Assembly (NCBI GenBank): GCA_022410635.1
Contig: JAJVDF010000255.1
Location: 1 to 64,000 of the forward strand
Reading direction: 5' to 3'
DNA: 64,000 nucleotides
Source of the DNA: Tretioscincus oriximinensis
Lineage: Eukaryota > Chordata > Lepidosauria > Squamata > Gymnophthalmidae
In this document: one piece after another, positions 51,566 to 64,000 of the stretch
Numbering within the stretch: position 1 is the stretch's first letter
Layout: every line of letters starts with the position of its first letter
Made by a program: the position numbers and the translations under genes
The notes under the pieces: generated by a model
The model's input: only the letters and a program-made list of their open reading frames with translations
Told to the model about the DNA's origin: nothing
Database searches by the model: none

Positions 51566-53329
51566 TAAACCACTGTCTGGATTCCAGGGTAACCAAGAAC
51601 AGAAGAATAAATGAGATCTATTATTTCTCTATCTATGTGCTTTAAGATCTGCAGAGGAGACCCTCCTGACTGTACCACCTCTCTTGGTGACAAAGAGGGT
51701 GGGAACTCGGGATAGAACGTTCTCCATGACAGCCCACAGGCTATGGGACAATCTAAGGGAAAGTCCTGGTTTAAATTAAGAGACGTTAAGATGGATGACA
51801 CCATAGACCAAGACACAGGAAACTATGACTCAGCTTCAATGTTCAAAAAGGTGTAATGGGAAGAGTGCTGGATATAATCTAAAACTGTATCGAAACTCAG
51901 TATTATTGGGTGGTTTTTTTTTAATTATTCTGGCTGTATCCATAAAACAGCTCAGAAGCTACTAAAGCCCTAGTCCGTATATTTACTTTTAAATCTTCTT
52001 CAATCCTGAAAAATCAGTTTAATTTGGCATTTTTTCTTGATTAAACCAGGATTGAAGATGGCTTGAAAATAGGTGTCTGATTAGGGCATTAGAGATAGTA
52101 GCAAGTGTAAAGAAATCTGAGATTTTTACCTACTATACCTGTTCACTTAGGTTTTCTCTGATATAGATATTTTGGATATTTAATGTATAATTGTTTATGT
52201 TTTTGAGACATAAACAATTTGTATGGGAGCCAAACTTGGCTTGGTTCGTCCACTGAGGAAGACCTCCTTGACGAAACATCTCTGGCCTTTACCTCCCTGA
52301 CGAAACCTGTGTCTGGACTTCTACAAGCATTATCCAGTTTCCTTTGAACATAATTTGGATTGTGACTTCGCACACTAACTTTTAATTTTTATATGATCTT
52401 GAATGGACTGTTTTATTTTGAGAATGCTTTAGGATGAGGGCATATGACTGAGTAAATTGTGTTTGTTTGTATATTTTATTTTATCTATGGGCAGTACTTC
52501 TTGAACTACAACCTACTTGACTTTTCTTCTGTTTGATAAAGCAAAAAAAGCCATCAAATTGATATTTCCGATCCTCCTTCCCAGAGGACCCAGGGTCTAT
52601 TTATTCCACAGCCTTGCAGACATTAGAATTAGATAATGATTAAAAACAACTTTTGCGTTATTTACTATATGCTGCTATGGCAGTCATAGCAAAACACTGG
52701 AAAATTTTCAAGGACTTGAGGAAGCATGATTGGTATAATAATAATAATAAAAATATTTGGGATTCCATAAGAAGTCACAACGCAGCTATGGAGGGAGTTG
52801 TAATTGGATGTGCCAAAGAAACAATTATTTTGTAAAATGGAGATCATAATTTATATTAATAGAATAGTATTCAGGAAAAGATTATCAGAGAGGGAGGTTG
52901 GAGATTTATTATTTTTGTGTGTTTGGGGTATTCAAAACTGGTTTATTTGTTAGCTTTGCTTCTCTTTCATACTATATTCCGTTTTGCTTGTAAAGCAATT
53001 TTAAAAATAATGAATCTACCATATTAAAAAAGAGATGATCGCAAGTGCACACCTCTTCTAATCCACATTAAGGCCAAACCGACAAGTTCTCTATCCTGGA
53101 TTTTTTAAACTCAGAGTGAGCTTTTGTCCTGTTTTACAGAAATTAGTCATTTATCAGAAGCCATCCTTCATTTGAACAGCTGCTTCCTCTGAAAGTAATT
53201 TAAAGATAAAGATCTTCATTGGATAGAAGCTTGGAAATAGCCTTCATCACATGACTCTTGGGTAGCAAACCAATTGAACACAGCCACTTCTGTAAAAGAA
53301 GTGTTCAAAAACATTGTAGAAGAAGAAGA
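51566..53329 (+). other. Mostly unassigned intronic DNA, with a U1 copy
   Basis: 51,640-51,775 is a U1 copy ('tttaagatctgcagaggaga'). (AAT)n is at 52,736-52,751. The rest is AT-rich. Confidence 0.4.
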
Positions 53330-53525
53330 ATGGCTATTATTCTATCTTCCCCATTATATTTGTGATGGTACTCATTTATCTACTCACAATTTCTTTGCTT
53401 TCAAATAGCTGAGTTGGCTGGACCTAAGACCAGTAGAGGGCAATTACTCCTCTCTACAGCCAACACGGGCCTTTGAACTCCAATATCTTTGTTGAAACAC
53501 TAAACTCTTAACCTCTGCACCAGCA
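53330..53525 (-). repeat. SINE-2, reverse, 5' and middle parts
   Basis: 'tctatcttccccattatatt', 'cctaagaccagtagagggca', 'cagccaacacgggcctttga' and 'tttgttgaaacactaaactc'. Confidence 0.65.
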
Positions 53526-54589
53526 TGCTATTTTGAGAGTCATGTGATACCAGCTTTATTTCTCTGCATAATCATTTGTGCAGGTAACATATGGCTTTTT
53601 CCATTTTACACACATTGTTGTGGACAGGGAGTTGGCATCTGACCTAGTGTTCTCAAATATCCCAGTTTAGCCAGGAACTTCCTGGCTCTGAATGTTATTT
53701 GGGAGAACGGAAAACTTACAGAGGGAAAAGAACCCTGTTTTTGGTGGCTTTTGAAGACTTCTGTCACCATATTGGGCCTTTCAGCAGCCACTCAGGTCCT
53801 GGTGCCCACATTGGGCCTTCTGGCACCTTCATCAAGTCTTCTGGCATCACTGTAGGAGATGGAAGGAAGGGATGGTGACAATAAGCAGGAAAAGTGGAAC
53901 ATGAGAACGAACAGGAGCCCTGCCGAGGAATCTGTTATTAACANCAAATTACTCAGTAGCATTCAGGTGGAGGGACTACTGGACTTCCTCTTGACAGCCA
54001 GAGATCATGGGAGGTGGGAGAGTTTGTTACACGATTGGAAAGTCTCGCTTGCCAGGAGCTGAAAGAAATAAACAAGTACATACCCAGAATAAACAAGTGG
54101 TGTGTCTTTTTCTATCCAAATCTTTAAAGATTGAAGATGGTTTAAAGCACTTTGTGGTCAGGGTTTCCTTTGCATTTGAAGAAGCAGACTTTGGCTGCAT
54201 CCACAGGGCAGCCTTGAAGCTGGATGAGAGCGCTCCTGAGATACCTCCGCCGCAATAGATTAAGGGCCATTTGGTCTAATTGCACCGAAAAGGGCCTTTG
54301 TCCCGCTCCTTCTGAGAGCAGGGAAATCGCAATCTAGTGGCGGAAGCAGTGCTCCATCAGAGCTTCCTCGCTGCTGAAGCAAGGACTCAGTTCAAAGTCT
54401 TGTGAGCCGACACCCTACAGCCAATCAGGGAGCTGGTGAGCGGGATTTGTGTCATCGTGATGCCAGCCTTCCCAGATGTTGCCATTGCGTGAATGCGCTC
54501 CGCGGGGGGGCAGCGCTAGCGCACAACAAGTAAGGTAGGTGTGAGCAGGCCATGAGCCTTCTCTCCCTGAAACATGCTACTTAGACTTG

Positions 54590-54690
54590 TGTGTTGACGT
54601 GGCCTTAGTCTAGGAAAGTTCATGTTACCAGCTTTTTTCTTGTTTAGTCTTTAAGATGCTGCAAAATCCCTTTAGTAGATATACAGCCCT
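54590..54690 (+). repeat. FB-family fragment
   Basis: 'ttcttgtttagtctttaaga', 'tgctgcaaaatccctttagt'. Decayed. Confidence 0.5.
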
Positions 54691-54727
54691 AGGACACATG
54701 TTGTGATTTCTCATAAGTGAATTTCCC

Positions 54728-54772
54728 TCCTCCTCCTCCTCCTCCTCCTCCTCCTCCTCCTCCTCCTCCTTT
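54728..54772 (+). repeat. (TCC)n microsatellite
   Basis: About 14 perfect TCC/CTC units, ending in a T run. Confidence 0.95.
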
Positions 54773-55364
54773 TTTAGTAGCAGAATCACAGACTAATGAC
54801 CTTAAGGTTCTGGAATAGGAATTGCTATCAGTTTGAACCTATAATTAGACTGTTCTTTATCCGTCTCTGAAAAAGGAAAATAAATCACTAGCAAATGATA
54901 ATAAAAAAGAGGATACGTGCAAGGGACATTCACAAAATAAATAGTTTCCCAGCAATTCTCAAAAAGATTTGTTGGTCTGAATTATGTAGAATGCCTTCTT
55001 TTCAGAATGTAGATGAGGCTCTGTCAATGTTTCATGCCTTATATGTTTTGAGTGTTTGCTTAGTGGTCCCAGTAAAATACCTCCAGAGTCATATTGCCAT
55101 AAATTACACAGCTTTACTAGGTATGGGAAAGAGGAAATTTCAGCAGATGTTGGAGCCATTATAAGCTACACCTATTAAAATTTCTTCTTTTATACACCCA
55201 TTAAAGGTGCAGCTCTTCCGCTTTTATGGAAACCCTGCTCCAGGTGTAAGCAGGCAGTTTTTGGATCTAAGGACAATCTACAATTGCCTTTCATGATTTA
55301 AAATAATTTATATCCTATCTGTTATCAGAAGATCCCCAGAATAATAAAAAGTGTAAGAAACACA
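54773..55364 (+). other. Unassigned intronic DNA
   Basis: No feature recognised. Confidence 0.35.
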
Positions 55365-55812
55365 ATCTTGGGATAGAATCTAGATCATGCAAAGTAATTA
55401 TTCCTGTATTCAATTCTAGGCACCCCAATTTACAAATGACATTGGCTAAGTGGAACAAGTTCAAAAGATGGAGAGTTGTCTGGAAACCATGACCTGTGAG
55501 GAACAGTAAAAGAATCTAGGATGTTTAGTCTGCAAAAGAGAAGACTGAGAGGAGAGCTGATAGCTGTATACAAATATCTGAAGTGCTGCCATAGAGCAGA
55601 GGGTTCAGCTTTGTTCTCATTGGCACATGGAAGGGCCAATGTAAGGATGATCAACCAATCAAATAGATTGCCACACAAGATAGTGAGTTCTCCTTCTCTT
55701 TCTAAAAGCAGTGGCTGGATCACTATATTTTTAGTAAATTCGGTATTGAGCAGAGGGTTAGACCTGATTACCCTAGAAATCCCTTCCAACCCTATGGTTC
55801 CACGATTCTAAA
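55365..55812 (+). repeat. CR1-a LINE 3' fragment
   Basis: 'gtattcaattctaggcaccc', then [20 protein letters not shown] in frame (55,521 on), then 'ggttagacctgattacccta' and the end 'ggttccacgattctaa'. Confidence 0.85.
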
Positions 55813-56314
55813 TAAGTGATATCTGAATGCAACTTTTGTTTGAGATGTTCAATAAAGTTTCTTCCGAATTGCACACATTATTCTCCTGTCGGGGTCTTGC
55901 TTCCACCATCTTCTTTTGTCATTATTTCGCTTGCAAATATTCAGAATCCATCCATTTCTCTTCATTTTTTTTAGTTTTAATGCACTTGCTCAACATTTGG
56001 ACATTACAAGAAAAACAACAGATGGAAGTAAGCAATTGCCATTACCAGATTTTGTTGTCAGATTTTCTGTAATACCAATATTATCTCAGGACCATATTGG
56101 GAAGGTCATAATTATGTATGGTATTACAAAATAATCCTAAAAGAATCATAGGTAAGCCCACATCTAGAAGCACCCTTAAGTTGTGGCAAATATGTAGCGT
56201 AAACTATGATTAATTTCAGAATCACAGTTTGCATACAAACAGATCAGTAGGAATAAAATTCATGTTTACAAGAATTTTGGGTTGGGCTCTCTCTACCCTC
56301 AGTGAAANGTTTTC

Positions 56315-59278
56315 TTGGGGGGGGGGGGGGAATCAACTGCTGACCAAGGCTTCATCAGGCTAGAAACATGGAAGCTGGCTCTGTGTACTTTAAAAAACAA
56401 GGATGTCTTTCTTAAAAAGAGGAAGGGAAGTAAAAGGGCAGGCAAACATGCACAGCCAATGAATGCAGAGGACAATCTGCAAATAAAAAGAGAAGAACAG
56501 AGGCAAAATGTTTGGGAGAGACCCAGAGAAGACAAGCTAAATCACAAACTAAAATGCTTCTACACTAACACACATAGCATGGGAAACAAACAAGGAGAAT
56601 TGGAGATCCTAGCACAGAAAAATAAATGTGCTATCATAGGTATCATTGAAACTTGGTGGGATGAGACACATGATTGGAATACAAAGCTTAGAGGTTTCAA
56701 CTTATTTGTAAGAAACAGACTTAACAAAAGGGGAGATGGTGTTGCATTGTATGTTAGGGAAACATATACCTCCTCAGAGGTTTCAGAAAATGGAAGCTCT
56801 GTAGAAACTGTCTGGGTAAGAATACAAGGTGAGAAAAACAGAAAGGACACCATCGTGGGAGTTTATTATAGGCCTCCTGGACAAACAGAAGATCTGGATG
56901 AACTTTTCCTACAACAGATGACTGCTCTCAAATAAACATGACATAGTGATTATGGGAGATTTTAACTATCCAGACATTTGTTGGGAATCTCTCTCAGACA
57001 AAAGTCATGGGTCTACTAAATTTTTATCTTCTCTAGCTGATAATTTCTTCTGCCAAAAGGTAGAAGAAAAAACAAGGGGATCTGCTATCCTGGATCTAAT
57101 TCTTATCAACGAGGAGGAAATGGCTGGGATCTTGGTTTGCAGTGACCATGCAATCATTTAATTTTACATAACAAAGGGTGGAAGATCTGAGAGGACTCAG
57201 ACTTCAAGACTGGATTTCAGAAGAGCAGATTTTGATGGCCTCAGAAGGAGAGTAGGAAGGATCCAATGGCTGGATGTCTTAAAGAACAGAAGTGTCCACG
57301 AAGGATGGAAAATCTTGCGAAATGAAAATCTGGAAGCACAATCTTTAACAATCCCCCAAAAATGAAAACATGGGAAACATCTAAGGAGGCCACTGTGGAT
57401 GAACCCAGATCTTAATAACTTACTAAAAAGGAAAATATTACTGTTTATGAAATGGAAGAAAAAGGTCAATTCTAAGGAAGAATATAAGGCTGTCTGCAGC
57501 AACTGTAGGGCAAGTGTCAGAAAAGCTAAAGCTAAACATGAACTGTCTCACAAGGAATGTAAAAAGCAATAAAGGGTTTGGGGGGTACGTCAAAAGAAAA
57601 GCTAAAGATGCTATAGGAGTTCTACAGAGGGAAAATGGTGAATTGATCAAAAATAATACTGAGAAAGCTGAACTTCTGAACACTTGCATCTGTTTTTTTC
57701 TGAGAAAGGACATTGTGCTATTGAAGGAACAAAAGAATCAAAACAGAAATAAACAGAGAAAAGATGAGGAAACTCTTAGCTAATTTAAATGAATTCAAGT
57801 CTCCAGGCCCAGATGAACTACAACCCAGAGTACTGAAGGAACTAGCAGAAGTAATTTTGCATTGACAAAATTCATGGACAACAGAATTCATGGACAACAC
57901 ATGTGGTCCCTATCTTCAAAAAGGGGGGAAAGGTGGAACCAGGAAACTACAGGACAATGAGTCTGACTTCAATACTAGGAAAGCTCCTTGGACAAGTTGT
58001 AAAGTAACATATATGCCGGCATTTGGATAGGAAGGCAATAATTAACAAGAGCCAACATGGATTTGTAACAAACAAGTCATGCCAGACTAATCTAATTTCT
58101 TTCTATGATAGAATCACCAAATGGGTTGATCAGGGAAACACATAGACGTGGTATATCTTGACTTCAGTAAAGCATTTGACAAAGTATCTTATTCTATCCT
58201 TATTGGAAAAAATGGTCAAGTATGGGATTGACAAAACAACAGTTAGATGGATTCAAAACTGGCTTAGTGATTGTACTCAGAGAGTGGTAATAAATGGTTG
58301 CACATCCAATTGGAAGACTGTTTAAAGTGGTATACCACAATGGTCTGTCCTGGGCCCAGTGCTATTTAACATATTTATAAATGACATAGATGAGGGAATT
58401 GAAGGAAAACCTATCACGTTTGCTGATGACACAAAATTAGGCAGTGTTGCTAATACTAAACAAGATAGAGATAGGATTCAAAAAGACCTAGACAAGCTTG
58501 AACAACAGGCTGAAACTAACAGGATGGTATTTAACAGAAAGAAATGCAAGATCCTGCATCTGGGCAAAAAACAATGAACACAGCACATATAGAATGGGAG
58601 GAATATATCTGAGCAGTAGCACAGGTGAGAAGAACCTGGGTGTTTTGGTAGATCACAGACTAAACATGAGTCAACAATGTAAAGCAGCTGGAAAAAAGGC
58701 AAACACAATTCTGGGATGTATTAAGAGGAGCATAGAATCTCGATCACGTGAAGTAATTATTCCTTTCTGTAGTACTTTGTTACTTGGAATACTGTGTTCA
58801 GTTCTGGGGGGGCAATTTAAAAAGGACATTGATAAACTAAAGCAAGTTCAAAAGCAAGTTGCAAAGATGGTGAGTGATCTGGAAACTGTGTCCTATGAGG
58901 AATGGTTAAGGGATCTAGGGATGTTTAGTCTGCAAAAGAGAAGACTGAGAGGAGACTTGATAGCTGTCTACAAATATCTGAAGGGCTGTCACAGGGCACA
59001 GGGATCAGCACTGTTCTCATTAGCACATGGAAACACTAGAAACAATGGGATGAAACTGCAAGGGAGTAGATTTAGATTAGGTATCAGAAAAAACTTTCTA
59101 ACAGGGTGATAAACCAGTGGAACAGATTGCCACAGGAGGTGGTGAGTTTGTATTCACTGGAAGTCTTCAAACGGAAGCTGGACTGTCATCTTTCTGGGAT
59201 GGTTTAGTGAATCCTGCATCAAGCAGGGGGTTGGTCCCGATGGCCCTGGAGGTCCNTTCCAATTCTATGATTCTATGA
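56315..59278 (+). mobile_element. CR1-a LINE, near full-length ORF2, inactivated
   Basis: The best LINE in the window. The N-terminal part (56,540-57,160) is an APE-type endonuclease, with YTNTHSMGNKQGEL, IIGIIETWWDE, VGVYYRPPG and IMGDFNYPDI. The reverse transcriptase follows, with YLDFSKAFDKV near 58,150, then [14 protein letters not shown] and the catalytic FADDTKLGS near 58,425. Next comes the C-terminal region ending [20 protein letters not shown], and a 3' UTR with GATGGCCCTGGAGG and an ATTCTATG tail at 59,263-59,278. Reading is broken by a frame change at 56,935-56,946 and further stops and shifts at about 57,160, 57,550, 57,780 and 58,330, so it cannot encode active protein. ORF1 is not visible. 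Confidence 0.93.
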
Positions 59279-60724
59279 AATAAAGAAGGACAGTTTAGCA
59301 AAATTGATCATAAATCTACTAATGGTTAAATAAAATGTGCCTTCTTTTCCACTTGGAAAGAAGGTTTTTATTTTTCAACAATTGGACTGCGCATATTAAA
59401 GCAGCTTATTAAAACAAAATGAAACCCTAAAGTGAGTTTTTAGATTTAGAAATATTACAGACAAAACTATTTTTCCAGAGAACTGCTGTTGTGTTCCTTA
59501 TGGATTCTGTAGCTGACATTGCCACATGAAGTAGATTCTTTGCAAGTGAGTGACAGCTTCCAAGCATCCAACCACAAAATGGAATGGCTGATTCTGTTCC
59601 AGTTTCTCTGTGCCCCACCCTCATGAGGTAACTGCAGTTGTATCCTAGCTGTGTTCACATAGAACAAAAAACAAAAGATCAGTTTTGCTGCATCTAGATA
59701 AAGTTTCCATACTCCAGTTTCCATTTGCTTCACAGTATTAAGCTAGAGAAGGAAGACTGTTCACCTACACATGCAAACATTTGTCCCCCAGATCCCCATT
59801 TCTAAATATCCTTCATTGCCACCTCAGCTTCCTCGGTTGCCTTGTCCATGCAGTCGCCCAGCTGATTATTCTCCTCAACTTGCTGCTCATGCTGACACCA
59901 CTATTGTTTCTGGCTGCTGCTGAAGTCCCCATAAGGACAGAGGCAAGAGGAAGAAGACTCCATTGGCAAATGGTTGCGAGTGTGGGACAGAAAGAAGATG
60001 AATTATCGCATGGGAGTCTTGAGTATAGGTGAAAACGTTTTCCTCCACAAGATTAATGCTGCAGGCAGGGGCAGACTTGCCAGAAATCCAGCTTGCCCAA
60101 TGGTAAGTGGGCCATGCCCGGTAACTATAGGCCCCTGGTGAAGAGGGTCCTGCCGCTTCAGGATTTACCTACGTTTTGACCATGGGAGTCTGTGATTTAC
60201 TTATGTTTGAACGTGGGAGTCCTTGAAATGTTTTGTGCATGCGCAAGCAGCCCTGGTAGCTTGGCTGTAATTCCAGTATGTGCTGGGCAGGGAATTGGTG
60301 TGTGGTGATGTGTTTGGACTTGGCACTTGCCCTCCAATGGCGGGGAGTTCTTTTGACTCCCAGCCCTCCACTAGCAGCAGGGTAAAGAGAAAATGCAAAG
60401 TTTCGAAGCTATTTGGACATAGCCCTGGAGTATATCCACAAGATAGGGGCAGCAGTACTGATGCATAGTACTGATAATGCCCATCCAGGGATCTTGCCTG
60501 TCTAAAATCCTCAAATGGGTGACTATGCATGTGTGCCATGCCTGTCAAGATCACAATGGGCACCACATCTCAGTATATCAGGGAGAAACACTACATATCT
60601 TTTTGTTTTCCTTACGTTAAGATGGCATAACACTGAGCTGTAAGACATTCTAGCAAAATTAAAGCAAAAGAAAAACAGCATACAGGTGTACGCTTAGACT
60701 ACGATGTGTTCTGACACAACAAAA
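59279..60724 (+). other. Unassigned intronic DNA
   Basis: Short open frames only. No exon or repeat recognised. Confidence 0.35.
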
Positions 60725-60965
60725 AGGATGCCTCAGTCTGGTCTAGTGGTTAGAGTGTCAGGCTCTAATCTGGAAGTCTCTCGGTTTGATTCTGCACTGC
60801 TCTACAAAAGCCAGCTACCTGGGCTAGTAAAAGTTTAGAACTCTCTCAACCCCACCTTCTATACAAGATGTCTGTTGTGAAGAGAAGAATAGAAAGTTAT
60901 ATAAGCATTCTGGGTTGAGAAAATCAACACATATAAACCAACTCCAACTCCTTCTTTTTCATTTT
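60725..60965 (+). repeat. SINE-1, decayed
   Basis: 'ctggtctagtggttagagtg', B box CGGTTTGATTCTGC, 'tagaactctctcaaccccac' and 'atgtctgttgtgaagagaag'. Confidence 0.7.
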
Positions 60966-63324
60966 GTGTCCCAAAGCCTTCTCTAATCCATCTTTTCTTT
61001 GATAAGCTCTGGCCACACATCTATTTTTAAACCAATTCTGAAGAATGAGCTTAATCTATTTTCCCTAATTAAAGCAGAAAGAAAAGGATTGATCTCATTA
61101 CTCAGGGCTGAAGAAGATTTGGAAGTAGATGTGTAGCCAGTGTCATAGAATGTTAGGAGGCTGGGGAGAGGCTGACTGATGTGTACAATCCCGCCTTGGA
61201 GGCTTCTCAAATATGTTTTGTGGTGGTTGTAGTGATGGTTGTATCTTAACACAGTTTTAAACACAGTTCGTAGCTGGGATCTTTCATATCGTTCTGCCGT
61301 CCCACCATGAACGTTTTAGACTAGGAAAAGTCGACAGGAAATGAGATGAAGACGTAAGAGCTTCACAGAACTATCCACAGGATGTATTTGAATTGCTCTT
61401 TTGTTATGTATTCCTGCCTGCAATCTTTGTTGCTTCATCTGCTCGTATGTGTGTTCGTATGTGCCTCAATTCTATAAGATACCGTACTGTGACTCCCATG
61501 ATTCTATGTGCCTCAGATCTATAGGGTACCCTATCAATAAGTGTGTATTAAAATTTGGGTACTAATAGGGTGCCCTTTACATTTGAGGCACATGTAATCA
61601 CAAGTGTCTAACTGAATCCTATTACAAATTAGGTTATTAAGAATATATATATGTACATCATAGATAATGGGTGCTCCTAAAGTGCCCCTGAGTGACAGTT
61701 GGTAGACAAATACTTCTGCCCCATTGGCCCTGCAAGCTGCCCTCAGTTGCAAAATCAGCACATGTTGTTACAAAGTGAAATAAAACTCTGAAAGTTGACT
61801 TCACTCTCATATACCCCTGCCAGCTGTTGAGGGTTCCACACGGGGGTTGGTGAGTTTTTTGGCGATTTTTATCTTCATTAGTGGCTCGCCACCGTGTTGG
61901 CGAAACTCTGCCCTCTCTCCCAGTAACCAAGTGGAATGAAGGAAGAGCCATCCCTTTAGCTGATGGAAGAGAGGGCGGCACTTCTAACCCCTGCCCACTT
62001 ACCAGGTAGAGTGAGGTAAAGAGCCTCAGCATTAAACTGTGCTGAGTGGAAACCTCAAAGCTGAGGAACATATCTTCCACAGCATTGGAGCTTTGATTAG
62101 GCTAGCAGCCACTGACCATGGAAAAGTACACTGAATTCTATCAGCAATTTTGTCAGCAATTTGGATATAGCATAACCTAATCTATGCCTCCCTCTTCCTG
62201 TTCAGAAGCACAGGGCTCTGAGACAAAAAACTTTGCTTCCTAATAATCAAGAGTTTGAAATCTGGTTCTGAAGATCAAAACCAGCACAGCTTTTCAAATG
62301 TGTAAATCTCATTCTGGAACAACAGGGCAAGTCCTGCCACCAGAACTGTTTCAGCACAGCTTGCTAGACTGGAGCTGCATCCTCACACCTGTGCTTTGGA
62401 GGCAATTTTGACTTCATTGCATCCCACGGAATCATACATGTCCAGCCTTCCACGTGTTTTAAAGCTCTTTATTGCACAGTATTTAGCCATCGGATATCCT
62501 CCGATTTTAACAACTTCTATTTTGTAATCTCTGAAAGAATAACCTCTCGGGGTCTGTATGCAAATTATAAAAATCTCATTGGCTCCCGGAGTACAGAGAC
62601 TACTTGGGAATAGTAGGCAGGGTTGCAGAGAATTATGGGGACTGTAGTTAGGAAAGAGCAGCCGTTTCCTCTAGGGCTCGTCATTCGTACTAGGCAAAAA
62701 AGAGGCAGCAGCTGAAAGGTGAGGTAAAATAGGGACGATCAGCTAACGCATTTGGTATTTTTAAGCGTTTACTCCCAAGTAAGTGCAGAAATGGCCTAAG
62801 TCTTAATTTAGTATGATGCAATGGCTACAGTGTTGGACTACATCCAAGGGGTCTTTTCTTTGAGTCTCTGGTTTTGAATACCAACTTAGCCTGGGAGTTC
62901 GCTGTCTGACATTGGGCCTGTCATTGCCTCTCTAGCAACAATACCTCACAGGGTTTCGTTGTAAATAAAATAAAGGAGAAAGTCATGCCCATCACCTTGA
63001 GCTGCTCAGTAGAACAGTTAAGGAGGATTGGCATAAAAAAAGATGCTGGAAAAGGTGTATATTCTTTTAGCTCTTGAATGTCACAGATCAATATCTGCCT
63101 AGAATTAATGGGTAGGGAAGAACTGAAAAGTAGCTGGTGAATTTTCATTTGGAGGTGATGCATAGCTTTTAAAAAGTATGCTTTGGGGGTACATTTTGTC
63201 CTCAGAAAGACAGAGGGAAGCCTTTGCAGAGTTTGGCGTCCTGGGTTGTATCCACGCAGTTCTTGCTTATTTGGGAAAATCCTGATAATCAGCTTTCTGG
63301 GTTTAACGCGCTGGAAGTGGAGAA
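60966..63324 (+). other. Unassigned intronic DNA
   Basis: No convincing exon, RNA gene or classified repeat. 62,620-62,660 contains 'gaattatggggactgtagtt', similar to the hAT-type motif. Confidence 0.35.
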
Positions 63325-63470
63325 AAGGTGCATATTTTGCCTTCTGTTCAGACTGCTCAGGTGTAATGGGTGGGGTTTTGTGTAAGACAGAATGCTGGAC
63401 TAGATGGGCTGTGGCTCGATTCAGTATGGCTCCTCTTATGTTCCTATGTAAGATCAGATGGACTGAACCA
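63325..63470 (+). repeat. CR1-b tail
   Basis: 'gcatattttgccttctgttc', 'gacagaatgctggactagat', 'gctcctcttatgttcctatg'. Confidence 0.75.
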
Positions 63471-63597
63471 TTATGTTCTTATGACCGCTCACATTATCAT
63501 AAGAGAACAAAGACCCACTCTGAATTGCAGACTGTACAGATCATTTTTAAAGCCTTGTAAAAGCCTGAAGACAGTGGACTTGGTGGGCAACTGGGTG

Positions 63598-63725
63598 AGA
63601 CAAGAGGCTGTGTCCACACAGCCATTGTTTATTCCGAATTTCCTTGATAATCCAGTGAATCAATTGTCAAGTGCTGCGTTCATAGCATTACAGTTTATTC
63701 CGAATTTTGTCATTTTGATAGCTTT
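63598..63725. mobile_element. Possible MITE-3 relative
   Basis: 'gaggctgtgtccacacagcc' start and repeated GTTTATTCCGAATTT in its interior resemble MITE-3 (GGCTGCATCCACCC, TTATTTATTCC). No clear right end. Confidence 0.4.
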
Positions 63726-64000
63726 TGGCAAACAAGATTTTCCAATCATATGACTCTCTCCTGGCAGCCATTTTATTTGCTGGTTGTCAGGAGGAAATGA
63801 TGTAGCCCCTCTTCCCAAATGCTATTGGTTAGTCTGCTTCACACACACACCTTTTGTGGGGGGAGAGGAAGTTTATGGGAATGTAAACATCAACATCTTT
63901 GCAGTTTCTTACTAAAAATTGTCTACATAGTAGAGCCTTTGCAATTTAACCTTATATCCCAGTTTGACAGTTGACTTTCCTAGTTTATGGTTAACAGGCT

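Larger units (their letters stand above)
27589..64000 (+). other. MAML2: MAML2 intron 1 (5' part)
   Basis: More than 36 kb after the exon 1 donor without another mastermind-like exon. MAML2 intron 1 is very large in mammals, so this is expected. Content is almost entirely repeats, itemised separately. Confidence 0.8.

Noticed and set aside
56315..57161. A host endonuclease gene
   Set aside because: The endonuclease is followed by LINE reverse transcriptase and a CR1 tail with multiple frame breaks, so it is a dead retrotransposon.

Overview
This is a stretch of a vertebrate nuclear genome, most likely from a non-avian reptile and probably a squamate (moderate confidence). The basis is spliced genes with GT/AG introns, two CpG-island promoters in an AT-rich background, abundant CR1-type LINE fragments, tRNA-derived SINEs and several families of short foldback DNA transposons. 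There is no bacterial or viral gene content. Single scattered Ns and one 55-base N run show that it is draft assembly.

Two protein-coding genes are supported, both on the + strand. CCDC82 has its CpG-rich promoter at about 10.1-10.75 kb and seven coding exons between 11,913 and 20,017. Spliced, they give a 473-residue protein with every exon phase matching. MAML2 (mastermind-like 2, a Notch co-activator) has a large CpG island and 5' leader at about 25.5-27.1 kb, and a complete coding exon 1 at 27,118-27,588 (157 residues). Everything from 27,589 to the window end (over 36 kb) is read as MAML2 intron 1. CCDC82 followed head-to-tail by MAML2 matches the gene order I know from human chromosome 11q21.

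The rest is mostly transposable elements. (1) CR1-type LINEs occur in at least two lineages, told apart by their 3' tails: one ends in ATTCTATG-type repeats (CR1-a) and one in TCTTATGT-type repeats (CR1-b). The best copy spans 56.3-59.3 kb, with an endonuclease, a reverse transcriptase and many disabling breaks. (2) 'MITE-1' is a roughly 185 bp near-perfect palindrome with about a dozen copies; one lies some 60 bp beyond the MAML2 exon 1 splice donor. (3) 'MITE-2' is a hAT-like foldback. One copy is inserted in a MITE-1 with an exact 8-bp target duplication. (4) 'MITE-3' is a 150 bp foldback with a TGA duplication inside another MITE-1. (5) There are at least two tRNA-derived SINE families, one sharp 82 bp Tc1/mariner-like hairpin, two candidate solo LTRs and several unclassified dispersed repeats.

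By region: 0-10 kb is repeat-rich upstream DNA with nested MITEs. 10-20.6 kb is CCDC82. 20.6-25.4 kb is the intergenic spacer. 25.4-27.6 kb is the MAML2 promoter and exon 1. 27.6-64 kb is intron 1 sequence filled with repeats. No defence, biosynthetic or other operon-like system is present. The most unusual signals are the MITE-1 palindromes, whose arms share matched substitutions, and the dated nesting of the foldback families.
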